A model generated the notes under the pieces. That model saw only the letters and a list, made by a program, of their open reading frames with translations. It was not told where the DNA came from and searched no databases. 10,842 nt of DNA from an uncultured Collinsella sp. (GTDB taxonomy: Bacteria > Actinomycetota > Coriobacteriia > Coriobacteriales > Coriobacteriaceae): NCBI GenBank assembly GCA_900545875.1, contig URAQ01000034.1, positions 1 through 10,842 of the forward strand, written 5' to 3'. Below, in pieces: positions 1-6,361 of this stretch; positions within the stretch are counted from its first letter, which is position 1, and every line of letters begins with the position of its first letter. Both the position numbers and the translations under genes were made by a program.

Positions 1-491
1 GGATGGTCGGCGAGCACAAAGGCGTTGTTCTCGAGCATGACGGGGATGCCGTCGGCCGTGCGCACGCGTTCGACCACGATAAGCTCGCAGCCGGGCTCCA
101 CGCCAAAGAACGCCGCATCCTCGTGCGTCGCCGCGACCACCGTGCGCGACACCAGACGCGCACCCGGCACCATGTCGTTGGCAGCACAACCCTCAGTAAA
201 GCTCTGGACGTCACCCTTCTGGCGAATCTTGCGCTTGAGCTTGGGGGCGCACACAAACGTGCCCCTCCCCTGCTGGCGGTTGAGATACCCCGCGCGCGAC
301 AGCTCCTCGATGGCACGGCGCACGGTGATGCGCCCCACGCCGTAGGACTTCGCGAGCTCCATCTCGGCAGGGATGCGCGAGCCGGCGGGGTACACGCCGC
401 GCGCGATCTCGCCCTTTAAGTCGTCCATGACCTGCTGGTATAGCGGCACGGCGGACACGTCAGTACGGTCGGTCTTGCTATCGAAAGCCAT
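1..491 (-). CDS. GntR/HutC-family transcriptional regulator, C-terminus outside the window
   Basis: This is the first 163 codons of a GntR-family repressor; the frame is still open at the window edge. It starts at the ATG at 489-491 (MAFDSKTD...), with GGAG about 8 nt upstream inside the end of recQ. Residues of roughly 16-80 form the winged helix-turn-helix: VPLYQQ, then RIPAEMELAKSYGVGRITVR and the wing motif QQGRGTFV. The following part (about 95 onward, with FFGVEPG and VERVRTADGIPVMLENN) is the beginning of a UTRA effector-binding domain, which makes it HutC-type. The family is normally near 240 aa, so about one third is missing to the left. It starts 2 bp after the recQ stop and is probably co-transcribed with it. 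It is clearly paralogous to the complete regulator at 4371-5090. The effector is unknown; sugar phosphates are common for this class. Confidence 0.93.
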   Translation of the reverse strand, partial: MAFDSKTDRTDVSAVPLYQQVMDDLKGEIARGVYPAGSRIPAEMELAKSYGVGRITVRRAIEELSRAGYLNRQQGRGTFVCAPKLKRKIRQKGDVQSFTEGCAANDMVPGARLVSRTVVAATHEDAAFFGVEPGCELIVVERVRTADGIPVMLENNAFVLADH

Positions 492-493
492 CG

Positions 494-2470
494 TTACGCT
501 CCATCCCGCGCATGCTCGGACTCAAATTCTTCAATCGCCGCCATAAACTGCTCGCCAAAGGCGTCGGCCTTTTTCTCGCCAATGCCGTTGACCCGGATCA
601 GCTCGTCGCGCGTCTGCGGGCGCAGGCGGCACAGGCCGCGCAGGGCCTTGTCGGAAAAGACCATATACGGCGCCATCTCCAGCTCCGTCGAGATCTCCTT
701 GCGCAGGGCACGCAGGCGCTCGAACAGCTCGGCATCGTCGCCCACGCGCGGGCGCTGATCCAGCTCGGCCTCCTCGCGCAGCAGATCCACCGCACGGCGG
801 GCGCGGGCCGAGGCCTTGCGCTTGGACGCGCGACGCTTAACGGTAAAGGCGAACGCCTCGTCCTCGACCTCGCCGGCACGCGGACCCAGCCCCACGACCG
901 GGTACTGCCCCTGCGAGGTGGCCAGATAACCGCGGCCGCACAGCTGGCCGATGATGTCCTTGATGCGCCCGACCGATTCGCTCGACAGCTCACCGTAGCC
1001 GCAGTCCTCGTCCAGATGCATCTGGCGAATGCGCTCGGTGTTGCCGCCGTGAAGCACATCGGCGATCAGCGACTTGCCAAAGCGCATGGGACGCGTGGCC
1101 ACATAGCGCACAGCGGCGCGGGCCATATCGGTGACATCCTCGACCTCGAACTGCGTGAGACAGTTGCTGCAGTTGCCGCAGCCCTCGGCGTCGTCTGCCG
1201 TGCCGCCCGCGGCGGCTGCCGCATGCTCGGCCGCGGCCTCGTCGCCAAAGTAGCGCAGCATGTATTCGCGCAGGCAGCCGGTGGTATTGCAGTAGCCCTC
1301 CATCTGGCTGAGCAGACGATAACGGTTCTGGAGCGCCCACGCGCGCTGCTCGTCATCGAGCGCCTCGTCAGCCGCATCGCCGCGGTCGATCAAAAAGCGG
1401 CGCATGCGAAAATCGTTACCGTTCCACAGCAAGTGACAGCTGGCCGGATCGCCATCGCGGCCAGCGCGGCCCGCCTCTTGGTAGTATGCCTCGATGCTCT
1501 CGGGCACGTTGTTGTGAATCACGTAGCGCACGTTGGGCTTGTCGATGCCCATGCCAAAGGCGTTGGTGGCAACCATCACCTGGATGTCGTCGTCGATAAA
1601 GGCGCGCTGGCTCTGGCGGCGGGCGTCGTTGCCCATGCCGGCATGGTAGCGGCCCACGCGAATGCCGCTGGGGTCCAGTGCCTCGGCAAGCTCGCCCGCC
1701 AGCGCATCGACCGTCTTGCGAGTCGAGCAATACACGATGCCGCTCTCGCTCGAATGCGCAATCACGTAGTCGCGCACCCAGGCAGTCTTGGCCTTGTCGC
1801 CCATCTCCTCGCAACCAAAGTAGAGGTTCTTGCGATCGAAGCCCGTCACCACCGTCGCAGGATTTTGCAGGCCGAGCATCTGCTGAATGTCCGCACGCAC
1901 GCGCTCGGTCGCCGTGGCGGTAAACGCCGCCACGATCGGGCACCGCGGCAACGAATCGATAAACTCGCGAATCTGCAGGTAGGCGGGGCGGAAATCCTGG
2001 CCCCATTGGCTCACGCAGTGGGCCTCGTCAATGGCCACGAGCGGCACGCCAATGCCGCCGTCCGCCGCGGCCTCCTGCGCAAAGGCTAAAAAGCGCGGCT
2101 CGAGCAGGCGCTCGGGCGCCACGTACATAAGCTGATAGCGGCCCTCGCGCGCCCGCTTGAGCACGGTGTTTTGCTGGGCCGGGGTAAGGCTGGAGTTGAG
2201 ATAGCTGGGTCGCGCACCCGCCGCGAGCAACGCACGGGTCTGGTCCTCCATAAGCGACAGCAGCGGACTCACCACAAAGGTGATGCCGGGCAGCATGAGC
2301 GCGGGCACCTGGTAGCAAATGGACTTGCCGGCGCCCGTGGGCATAACACCCAGCGCATCGCGACCGGCAAGGATCGCATCGACCATGCGGTCCTGCCCCG
2401 GGCGAAACGAGGTGTAGCCAAAATAGGCGCCGAGCGTGTCAAGCGCCATCTGCTGCATGCTATCGGTCAT
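494..2470 (-). CDS. recQ: ATP-dependent DNA helicase RecQ
   Basis: A 658-aa RecQ helicase, an ATP-driven 3'-5' DNA unwinding enzyme of recombination and replication-fork repair. The family's parts are all present in order. They are motif 0 (FRPGQ, 22-26), Walker A PTGAGKS (44-50), the DEAH box (148-151) followed by the RecQ aromatic-rich loop HCVSQWGQDFRP, motif III FTATAT (183-188), and motif VI QEAGRAGRDG (331-340). The RecQ zinc site uses C399, C431, C434 and C437. A winged-helix domain spans about 440-530 and an HRDC domain about 575-655. The start ATG is preceded by TTAGGAAACC; an in-frame ATG four codons later is less well placed. A linker rich in charged residues (about 545-580) joins the winged helix to HRDC. 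A TATAAT box lies about 30 bp upstream of the start. Length and motifs indicate an intact enzyme. Confidence 0.97.
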   Translation of the reverse strand: MTDSMQQMALDTLGAYFGYTSFRPGQDRMVDAILAGRDALGVMPTGAGKSICYQVPALMLPGITFVVSPLLSLMEDQTRALLAAGARPSYLNSSLTPAQQNTVLKRAREGRYQLMYVAPERLLEPRFLAFAQEAAADGGIGVPLVAIDEAHCVSQWGQDFRPAYLQIREFIDSLPRCPIVAAFTATATERVRADIQQMLGLQNPATVVTGFDRKNLYFGCEEMGDKAKTAWVRDYVIAHSSESGIVYCSTRKTVDALAGELAEALDPSGIRVGRYHAGMGNDARRQSQRAFIDDDIQVMVATNAFGMGIDKPNVRYVIHNNVPESIEAYYQEAGRAGRDGDPASCHLLWNGNDFRMRRFLIDRGDAADEALDDEQRAWALQNRYRLLSQMEGYCNTTGCLREYMLRYFGDEAAAEHAAAAAGGTADDAEGCGNCSNCLTQFEVEDVTDMARAAVRYVATRPMRFGKSLIADVLHGGNTERIRQMHLDEDCGYGELSSESVGRIKDIIGQLCGRGYLATSQGQYPVVGLGPRAGEVEDEAFAFTVKRRASKRKASARARRAVDLLREEAELDQRPRVGDDAELFERLRALRKEISTELEMAPYMVFSDKALRGLCRLRPQTRDELIRVNGIGEKKADAFGEQFMAAIEEFESEHARDGA

Positions 2471-2501
2471 GGTTTCCTAACGTCCAAGTCATCTGCCGCC
2501 G

Positions 2502-2530
2502 ATTATACGCCGCCACGCGGACAGCAGCAC
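2502..2530 (-). promoter_or_regulatory. Probable recQ promoter
   Basis: Read on the minus strand, a perfect TATAAT (2502-2507) lies about 31 bp upstream of the recQ start codon, predicting a short leader. The -35 region at the usual spacing (GTGCTG or TGTGCT) is a poor match to TTGACA, so the call rests mainly on the -10 box. It would have to act close to the left edge of the repeat-rich region beside the IS element. Confidence 0.5.
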
Positions 2531-2577
2531 ACGGCCGCCGCCCAGACTAGTCGTTTAAGAGCGTCCCCAATGACTAA

Positions 2578-2596
2578 GGAATGTCCCCAGATGCCG
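2578..2596 (+). repeat. GTCCCC-type repeat, left of the IS element
   Basis: GGAATGTCCCCAGATGCCG lies 9 bp outside the left inverted repeat of the IS. It matches 16 of 19 positions of GGAACGTCCCCAAGTGCCG at 4165-4183, just outside the right end, in the same orientation. A third, weaker relative (GAGCGTCCCCAATGAC) lies at 2560-2575. The copies differ, so they are not a simple target duplication; they look like members of a dispersed intergenic repeat family. Confidence 0.55.
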
Positions 2597-2605
2597 GCAG
2601 AGACG

Positions 2606-2620
2606 ATATGAGCAGGACAT
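2606..2620 (+). repeat. Left inverted repeat of the IS
   Basis: ATATGAGCAGGACAT, the exact reverse complement of 4145-4159. Identity stops on both sides of the 15 bases. Confidence 0.85.
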
Positions 2621-2656
2621 AAAAACATTGAGAGCCCCTGCTGCATGAAAGACCGC

Positions 2657-2688
2657 GGATTAGGCCGACAATGGTGAGTGTCTAATCC
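2657..2688 (+). other. Hairpin in the IS left end, upstream of the recombinase gene
   Basis: GGATTAG (2657-2663) pairs with CTAATCC (2682-2688) around an 18-nt loop, about 40 bp before the recombinase start. Such leader hairpins in insertion sequences can limit translation from read-through transcripts. Here that role is inference from position only. Confidence 0.4.
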
Positions 2689-2727
2689 AACCGTGGCGGC
2701 CACGCCGCATTCATGGAAGGGGCTCCC

Positions 2728-3840
2728 ATGCTCGATACTACCACCTTCGTCGGCCTCGACGTCCACGCCCGCTCGATAAAGGCCGTCTCCCTCGACGTCA
2801 TGACCGGGGAGGTACGTGCCGCGACCTTCGGCTACGACGCCGGCGCCGTCGCGGAGTGGGTCCGTTCCGTGGACCCCAGGGCCAGGTGCGTGTACGAGTC
2901 CGGGGTCACGGGCTTCGACCTGCAGAAGAGGCTCTCCGGCCTGGGGGTCGACTGCGTGGTCGGCGCCGTCTCGAAGATGATCAAGCCCAGCGCGGACAGG
3001 CGCAGGAAGAACGACCGCAACGACGCCGAGTTCCTCGCCCGCATGCTGTCGGTCGGCAACGTGGTCGAGGTGTGGGTCCCCGACGACGAGTGCGAGGCCG
3101 CCCGCGACCTGACCAGGGCGCTCGAGGACGCGAGGGACGACCTCTCGCGCTCGAAGCAGCGGCTCTCCAAGTTCCTGCTCAGGCACGGGCTCGCCTTCGA
3201 CGAGAGGACGCCCACCGGCCGCAGGAAGGGCAACTGGACCCGGGCGCACTGGTCCTGGATCGAGTCGATTAGGTTCGCGGAGGGGGCCGACAACGACGTG
3301 CTCGCCTACTACGTCGACGCGGTCAGGCGGGCGGCGGAGGAGAAGGCGAGGCTCGAGGGGCTCGTCGAGGCCGAGGCCCGCAAGCCCAGGTGGAGGAGGA
3401 GGGTCGACTCCCTGCGCTGCCTCAAGGGCGTCGACACCGCGACGGCCGCCGACCTCGTGTTCGAGGCCGGCGAGTTCTCGAGGTTCAGGAACGCCCGGTC
3501 GTTCGCCGCATGGGTCGGCCTGACGCCCTCCGAGCACTCCAGCGGGGAGAGCGACCGCAGGGGCGCGATCACCAAGGCGGGCAACAAACACCTGAGGAAG
3601 GCGCTGGTCGAGGCCGCGTGGCACTACCTGACGTGCTCGGGGCGGCCGAAGGACCTCGCCAAGGGCCAGGCCCCGGACCGGGTCGCCCGCAGGCATGCCG
3701 CCAAGGGCGTGCGGAGGCTGGTCGAGAGGCGGGAGGCGCTGCTCGCGCGCGGGGTCCACAACAACAAGGCGAACGTGGCCACGGCGCGCGAGCTCGCCTG
3801 CTGGGTGTGGGCGGTCGGCCTCATGGCCGAGGAGGCGTAG
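2728..3840 (+). CDS. IS110-family recombinase (transposase), DEDD type
   Basis: A 370-aa IS110-type recombinase, which in characterised members moves a circular intermediate into a target chosen by an element-encoded guide RNA. The N-terminal RuvC-like domain shows the DEDD tetrad: D11 (GLDVHARS), E57 (YESG), D96 and D99 (KNDRNDAE). A helical middle region (about 120-215) leads to the C-terminal Tnp_IS116/IS110 domain. That domain has the LKGVDTATA helix-hairpin-helix-like segment (232-240) and AAWVGLTPSEHSSGES (260-275), where S272 before Gly is the likely catalytic serine. RRGAITKAGNKHLRKALVEAAW follows. The ATG at 2728 is preferred because AAGGGG lies 5 nt upstream; an ATG at 2713 would add five residues but has no ribosome site. 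The length is normal and no frameshift is seen. It is the only real plus-strand gene here. Confidence 0.95.
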   Translation: MLDTTTFVGLDVHARSIKAVSLDVMTGEVRAATFGYDAGAVAEWVRSVDPRARCVYESGVTGFDLQKRLSGLGVDCVVGAVSKMIKPSADRRRKNDRNDAEFLARMLSVGNVVEVWVPDDECEAARDLTRALEDARDDLSRSKQRLSKFLLRHGLAFDERTPTGRRKGNWTRAHWSWIESIRFAEGADNDVLAYYVDAVRRAAEEKARLEGLVEAEARKPRWRRRVDSLRCLKGVDTATAADLVFEAGEFSRFRNARSFAAWVGLTPSEHSSGESDRRGAITKAGNKHLRKALVEAAWHYLTCSGRPKDLAKGQAPDRVARRHAAKGVRRLVERREALLARGVHNNKANVATARELACWVWAVGLMAEEA

Positions 3841-4135
3841 GGGGGCCGGTCCCCCGCACATAAGCCGATCACCCCGGAAGCGGTTCGATCCGAAGCCGTT
3901 GAGGCGAACCTCAGGTCCCTTTTCTGCGAGCGCCCAGGGCGCCACACGCGTGCACAGACTGTCGGTTCGACGTAGAAGCCTCAGCCGTAGCAACGGATTG
4001 CCCAGCGAGAGATCGCCGCGGGCGGATATTAAACTGCAAAGACGAGCGTCGGTAAGACACGCCGAGGTCGCCGCGGACGGGCTGATATAGGGAGAGGGCC
4101 TGACCCCATATCGTTGGGGCCAGGCCCGATTTTGC
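3841..4135 (+). ncRNA. Candidate guide (bridge/seek) RNA region in the IS right end
   Basis: About 300 bp between the recombinase stop and the right inverted repeat contain no credible gene but many short hairpins. They include GGGGG/CCCCC (3841-3855), CGGTTCG-ATC-CGAAGCCG (3881-3898), TGAGG-CGAA-CCTCA (3900-3913), a repeated TCGCCGCGG (4013-4021 and 4068-4076), and a terminator-like hairpin at 4096-4127. Known IS1111-subgroup elements encode their guide RNA at this place, downstream of the recombinase. The exact 5' and 3' ends are not determinable from sequence. Two short segments (4026-4033 and 4037-4045) resemble the element's two chromosomal junctions. The call is by position and structure, not by homology. 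Confidence 0.45.
4096..4133 (+). terminator. Intrinsic terminator at the IS right end
   Basis: A 12-bp stem with one mismatch (4096-4107 with 4116-4127, loop ATATCGTT) is followed by GATTTTG. It would end a recombinase or guide-RNA transcript just before the right inverted repeat. Confidence 0.6.
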
Positions 4136-4138
4136 CTC

Positions 4139-4144
4139 TTGACA
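4139..4144 (+). promoter_or_regulatory. Outward-facing consensus -35 box at the IS right end
   Basis: A perfect TTGACA adjoins the right inverted repeat and points out of the element. No good -10 box lies at 16-18 bp in the present flank. In several IS110-family elements, circularisation brings a right-end -35 next to a left-end -10 to make a junction promoter. This box fits that role, but the partner -10 cannot be set without knowing the exact ends. Confidence 0.4.
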
Positions 4145-4159
4145 ATGTCCTGCTCATAT
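4145..4159 (-). repeat. Right inverted repeat of the IS
   Basis: The plus strand reads ATGTCCTGCTCATAT, the exact reverse complement of 2606-2620. Confidence 0.85.
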
Positions 4160-4164
4160 TAAAA

Positions 4165-4183
4165 GGAACGTCCCCAAGTGCCG
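4165..4183 (+). repeat. GTCCCC-type repeat, right of the IS element
   Basis: GGAACGTCCCCAAGTGCCG starts 6 bp outside the right inverted repeat. It is 16/19 identical to the copy at 2578-2596 and in the same orientation. Confidence 0.55.
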
Positions 4184-4226
4184 CATCCGGGCCATGGCAA
4201 CGCCGATGTTTTGGCAACGACAGCGA

Positions 4227-4325
4227 AAGCCCGCCAGAGCGAGCAAGGTGCCTTGAAACAAGGCGGCATTGATCTTCTGATCATGCCGCCGAAGTTGAAA
4301 GGCAGATTGCCGCTCTGGCGGGCTT
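4227..4325. repeat. 99-bp long hairpin element
   Basis: The outer arms AAGCCCGCCAGAGCG (4227-4241) and CGCTCTGGCGGGCTT (4311-4325) are perfect 15-bp inverted repeats. Inside them the two halves continue to pair in register: GCAA, TGCCTT, GGCGGCAT and GATC each have a partner, with small internal loops and a TTCT apex near 4274-4277. The whole stretch is therefore one imperfect stem-loop rather than two isolated repeats. It lies downstream of the complete gntR (minus strand) and outside the IS. No T-run follows on either strand, so it is not a textbook terminator. It could be a REPIN- or MITE-like repeat or a structured 3' end. Confidence 0.7.
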
Positions 4326-4340
4326 GCAGCGTCGACCGAT

Positions 4341-4362
4341 CCGCCGTTCGTTAGAACGGCGG
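4341..4362 (-). terminator. Hairpin after the complete gntR
   Basis: A perfect 9-bp stem CCGCCGTTC/GAACGGCGG with a 4-nt loop begins 9 bp after the gntR stop codon. There is no T-run behind it, so it is a possible transcript end or 3' stabiliser rather than a clear intrinsic terminator. Confidence 0.45.
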
Positions 4363-4370
4363 AACCAACC

Positions 4371-5090
4371 CTACATCACCATAACGTAGCGCGATCCCAC
4401 GTAGTACTGCTTACCCATCAAAACCGGCTCGTCATCGGGACCGGTAAAGCCGGCACGCAGGTTGAGCAGCGGATCGTGCGGAGCAATGCCCAGCTCGGCC
4501 GCCTGCTCGGCGTTAGCTCGAACGGCCTCGACCGTACGGTAGCCAACCGAGACAATCGGCGTTCCGCCAACACGCTCGACCTCGGCAAAAATCGACTTGT
4601 CCTCAAGATCGGCCGTCAACAGCTCACGGTAGGCGTCAAACGGCACAAAGATGTTCTCCTCAAAGATGGGCTCGCCGTCGGCCGTACGCACGCGCTTGAT
4701 ATGCAGCAGCAGCGCATCCTTCTGCAGGCCAAAGAACTCCATCTCGTTTTGGCGCGCCGGAACGATCTGGCGATCGATCACGTGCGCACCGGCCTTCATG
4801 CCGTTGCCGGCACACAGCGCGGTAAACGTCTGCAGCGTCGAGGCGTGAAACTGGCGGTTGATGTGCGGCGTGGAGACAAAGGTGCCGCGGCCCTGCTGCT
4901 TAACCAGGTAACCATCGGAGCACAGCTCCTCGACAGCGCGGCGCACCGTAATACGGCTCACCTCGTACTGCTCGGCTAGTTCAAGCTCGGACGGAATACG
5001 CTCCTTGGGTGCATAAACACCTTTCTCGATCGCATCCTTGATTTCGTCATAAATCTGCTGGTAAAGCGGTGCATTTTTGGGCGCAGGCAT
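4371..5090 (-). CDS. GntR/HutC-family transcriptional regulator
   Basis: A complete 239-aa HutC-type repressor. The winged helix-turn-helix covers about residues 8-75 (APLYQQIYDEIK, RIPSELELAEQYEVSRITVR, wing QQGRGTFVST). The UTRA effector domain fills about 95-235 (RVRTADGEPIFEENIFVP, then PLLNLRAGFTGPDDEPVLMGKQYYVGSRYV near the end). Length is typical. It begins with ATG at 5088-5090, with a weak AAGAG 9 nt upstream. The leader is AT-rich and contains a short dyad (5128-5140) that may be its own operator. It is strongly similar in layout to the partial regulator at 1-491. It is separated from the YitT gene by a hairpin, so it is probably its own transcription unit. It may control the PTS/SIS operon, but this is inference; its ligand is unknown. 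Confidence 0.95.
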   Translation of the reverse strand: MPAPKNAPLYQQIYDEIKDAIEKGVYAPKERIPSELELAEQYEVSRITVRRAVEELCSDGYLVKQQGRGTFVSTPHINRQFHASTLQTFTALCAGNGMKAGAHVIDRQIVPARQNEMEFFGLQKDALLLHIKRVRTADGEPIFEENIFVPFDAYRELLTADLEDKSIFAEVERVGGTPIVSVGYRTVEAVRANAEQAAELGIAPHDPLLNLRAGFTGPDDEPVLMGKQYYVGSRYVMVM

Positions 5091-5127
5091 ATCTGATCAC
5101 TCTTATCAAAATAGCTAAATTTCTAAT

Positions 5128-5140
5128 ACGTATATAACGT
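5128..5140. promoter_or_regulatory. Dyad in the AT-rich gntR leader, possible autoregulatory operator
   Basis: ACGTATATAACGT has 4-bp ACGT arms around a 5-bp AT core and lies 38 bp upstream of the gntR start. It overlaps TATA-like hexamers suitable as a minus-strand -10. GntR/HutC proteins often bind short dyads with AT-rich centres and control their own promoters. The arms are short, so the call is tentative. Confidence 0.3.
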
Positions 5141-5182
5141 CTAGTTTCATGTTACCTCATATTGATAAAACGATACACCCTC

Positions 5183-5226
5183 CCTACCAAAAAGCGACAG
5201 CTTCATTTTGGTAGGTTTTATCTGGG
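5183..5226. repeat. 44-bp hairpin repeat, copy A
   Basis: The arms CCTACCAAAA and TTTTGGTAGG form a perfect 10-bp stem, followed on the plus strand by TTTTATCTGGG. The unit matches 7316-7359 at 40 of 44 positions. Both copies lie upstream of a minus-strand gene and downstream of the previous gene's hairpin. It is probably a member of a dispersed intergenic repeat family. Confidence 0.75.
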
Positions 5227-5233
5227 CAAACGA

Positions 5234-5268
5234 GAGCCCTCGAAAGCAACGGGGCTTTCGGGGGGCTC
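5234..5268 (-). terminator. Probable terminator hairpin of the YitT-family gene
   Basis: GAGCCC and CGAAAGC on one side (5234-5247) pair with GCTTTCG and GGGCTC on the other (5254-5268), interrupted by a small internal loop. It begins about 40 bp after the YitT stop. On the minus strand it is followed by TCGTTTG, a weak T-tract. Confidence 0.55.
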
Positions 5269-5308
5269 GTTCGGATGGGTTGCGCAGGACCGGCAAAATG
5301 CCAATACC

Positions 5309-6316
5309 CTACTTGCCGTCATCCTGCTGCAGGCTGTCCTGTTCGCTGAGGCGCGCCTGCCTGCTGGCCATGCGTGCGGGCTTGTCGGGATCGGGAACGG
5401 CCGTGGGCATGGGCTCGTCGACATGACCGCCCCACCAGCCGCCCACAAAGTTGAGCGTGTGGAACACGTTGATCACGGCGCCGGGATCAACGTCGCACAC
5501 CAACTTGATAATGTCCTGGCTCTCGTAGGTCGAAACAACGGTGTTCAGCAGGTACATCTTTTCGCGGCTGTATCCGCCGACGACCTCGGCGCAGCTAATG
5601 CCGTGCTGAAAATGGTTTACGTAGGCAGTCATGACCTCGTCTGCCTTGCGCGTCGTAATCTGCAGCGTCACGCGATCGTAGCGACGATAGAAACTGTCGA
5701 TAGTCTTGGTCGAAATAAACTGGAACACGATGGAATACGCCGCCTTGTCCCAGCCAAACATAAAGCCAAAGATCGCCAGGATAAAGCAGTTGAAACCAAA
5801 GATGACGCCCCAGATGGTCTTGCCCGTGTGGTTGGAAACCCACAGCGCGATAAAGTCGGTGCCGCCGGTGGATGCGCCGGATTTAAGCGCGATGGCAGCG
5901 CCCAGACCCGAGACCACGCCGCCAAAAATGATGAGCATGATCTTGTCGCCCAAAAACGGCGCGAAGTGAAAGACGTTGAGGAACAGCGATGAGAGCACGA
6001 CCTGCATCATCGAGAAGATGACGAAGCGCTTGCTAATGCCGCTCCAGCATAAGAGCGCCACGGGGATGTTGAGCGCGAGCATGCCAAGCGAGATGTCGAT
6101 ATGAACGCCACCCAGCGAGGTAACGCGATCGAGCAGGACCGCGACGCCGGTAAGACCGCTCGGAAGCAGGTCGGCGGGCTGAATGAACGCCTGGATCAGA
6201 AATGTCTGGAGAACGGCGGAAATGGTGACCGCCACAGCAGTAATGGCGCGGCGGACGATGGTGAGGCGGCCGAGCACGAGCACTCGGTCCGTGAGCTGAT
6301 CGATGGCGTTCGCCAC
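5309..6316 (-). CDS. YitT/DUF2179 family membrane protein
   Basis: A 335-aa membrane protein of the YitT family, whose transport or other role is not established. The start is GTG at 6314-6316, chosen because AAAGGAG lies 5 nt upstream and no ATG is near. Hydrophobic segments at about 17-45, 55-92, 98-118, 126-146 and 168-188 give a five- to six-span membrane domain. It holds the family's PSGLTGVAVLL (52-62) and GASTGGTDFIA (147-157) motifs. A soluble DUF2179 domain follows (about 217-297), recognisable by TLQITTRKADEV, GGYSREKMYLL and DVDPGAVINV. The last 35 residues are hydrophilic and look disordered. It has its own extended -10 promoter and a hairpin terminator, so it is likely expressed independently of the HAD gene upstream. 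Confidence 0.93.
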   Translation of the reverse strand: MANAIDQLTDRVLVLGRLTIVRRAITAVAVTISAVLQTFLIQAFIQPADLLPSGLTGVAVLLDRVTSLGGVHIDISLGMLALNIPVALLCWSGISKRFVIFSMMQVVLSSLFLNVFHFAPFLGDKIMLIIFGGVVSGLGAAIALKSGASTGGTDFIALWVSNHTGKTIWGVIFGFNCFILAIFGFMFGWDKAAYSIVFQFISTKTIDSFYRRYDRVTLQITTRKADEVMTAYVNHFQHGISCAEVVGGYSREKMYLLNTVVSTYESQDIIKLVCDVDPGAVINVFHTLNFVGGWWGGHVDEPMPTAVPDPDKPARMASRQARLSEQDSLQQDDGK

Positions 6317-6361
6317 GCAGGCTCCTTTCGAAGGCAGATGTAGTTGTGGGATATGTCCGCG

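Larger units (their letters stand above)
2606..4159 (+). mobile_element. IS110-family insertion sequence, probably IS1111 subgroup
   Basis: The element is bounded by 15-bp perfect inverted repeats (2606-2620 and 4145-4159), giving about 1.55 kb, within the range usual for the family. It carries one gene, a DEDD recombinase. The left noncoding end is short (about 120 bp) and the right noncoding end long (about 300 bp). Sub-terminal inverted repeats and a long right end are features of the IS1111 subgroup; classical IS110 elements lack such repeats. The exact ends may lie a few bases outside the repeats and cannot be fixed without an empty site. It lies between the complete gntR and recQ, opposite to their direction. 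The recombinase uses many AGG arginine codons, which its neighbours mostly avoid, consistent with recent arrival. Confidence 0.85.

Noticed and set aside
512..2089. 525-codon plus-strand frame over recQ
   Set aside because: It is antisense to an intact RecQ with all helicase motifs; the translation is an Ala/Leu/His-rich shadow.
2503..3993. 496-codon open frame antisense to the recombinase gene
   Set aside because: It mirrors the GC-rich recombinase on the other strand, is low in complexity (Pro, Gly, Arg, Leu) and has no recognisable motif. The sense strand has a full DEDD recombinase.
3841..4370. Possible CRISPR array or tRNA in the intergenic region right of the recombinase
   Set aside because: The repeats there are inverted or occur only twice, with no regular spacer spacing, and no cloverleaf could be traced.
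5162..5992. 276-codon plus-strand frame over the YitT-family gene
   Set aside because: It starts inside a repeat and terminator region and runs antisense to a protein with clear YitT and DUF2179 motifs.
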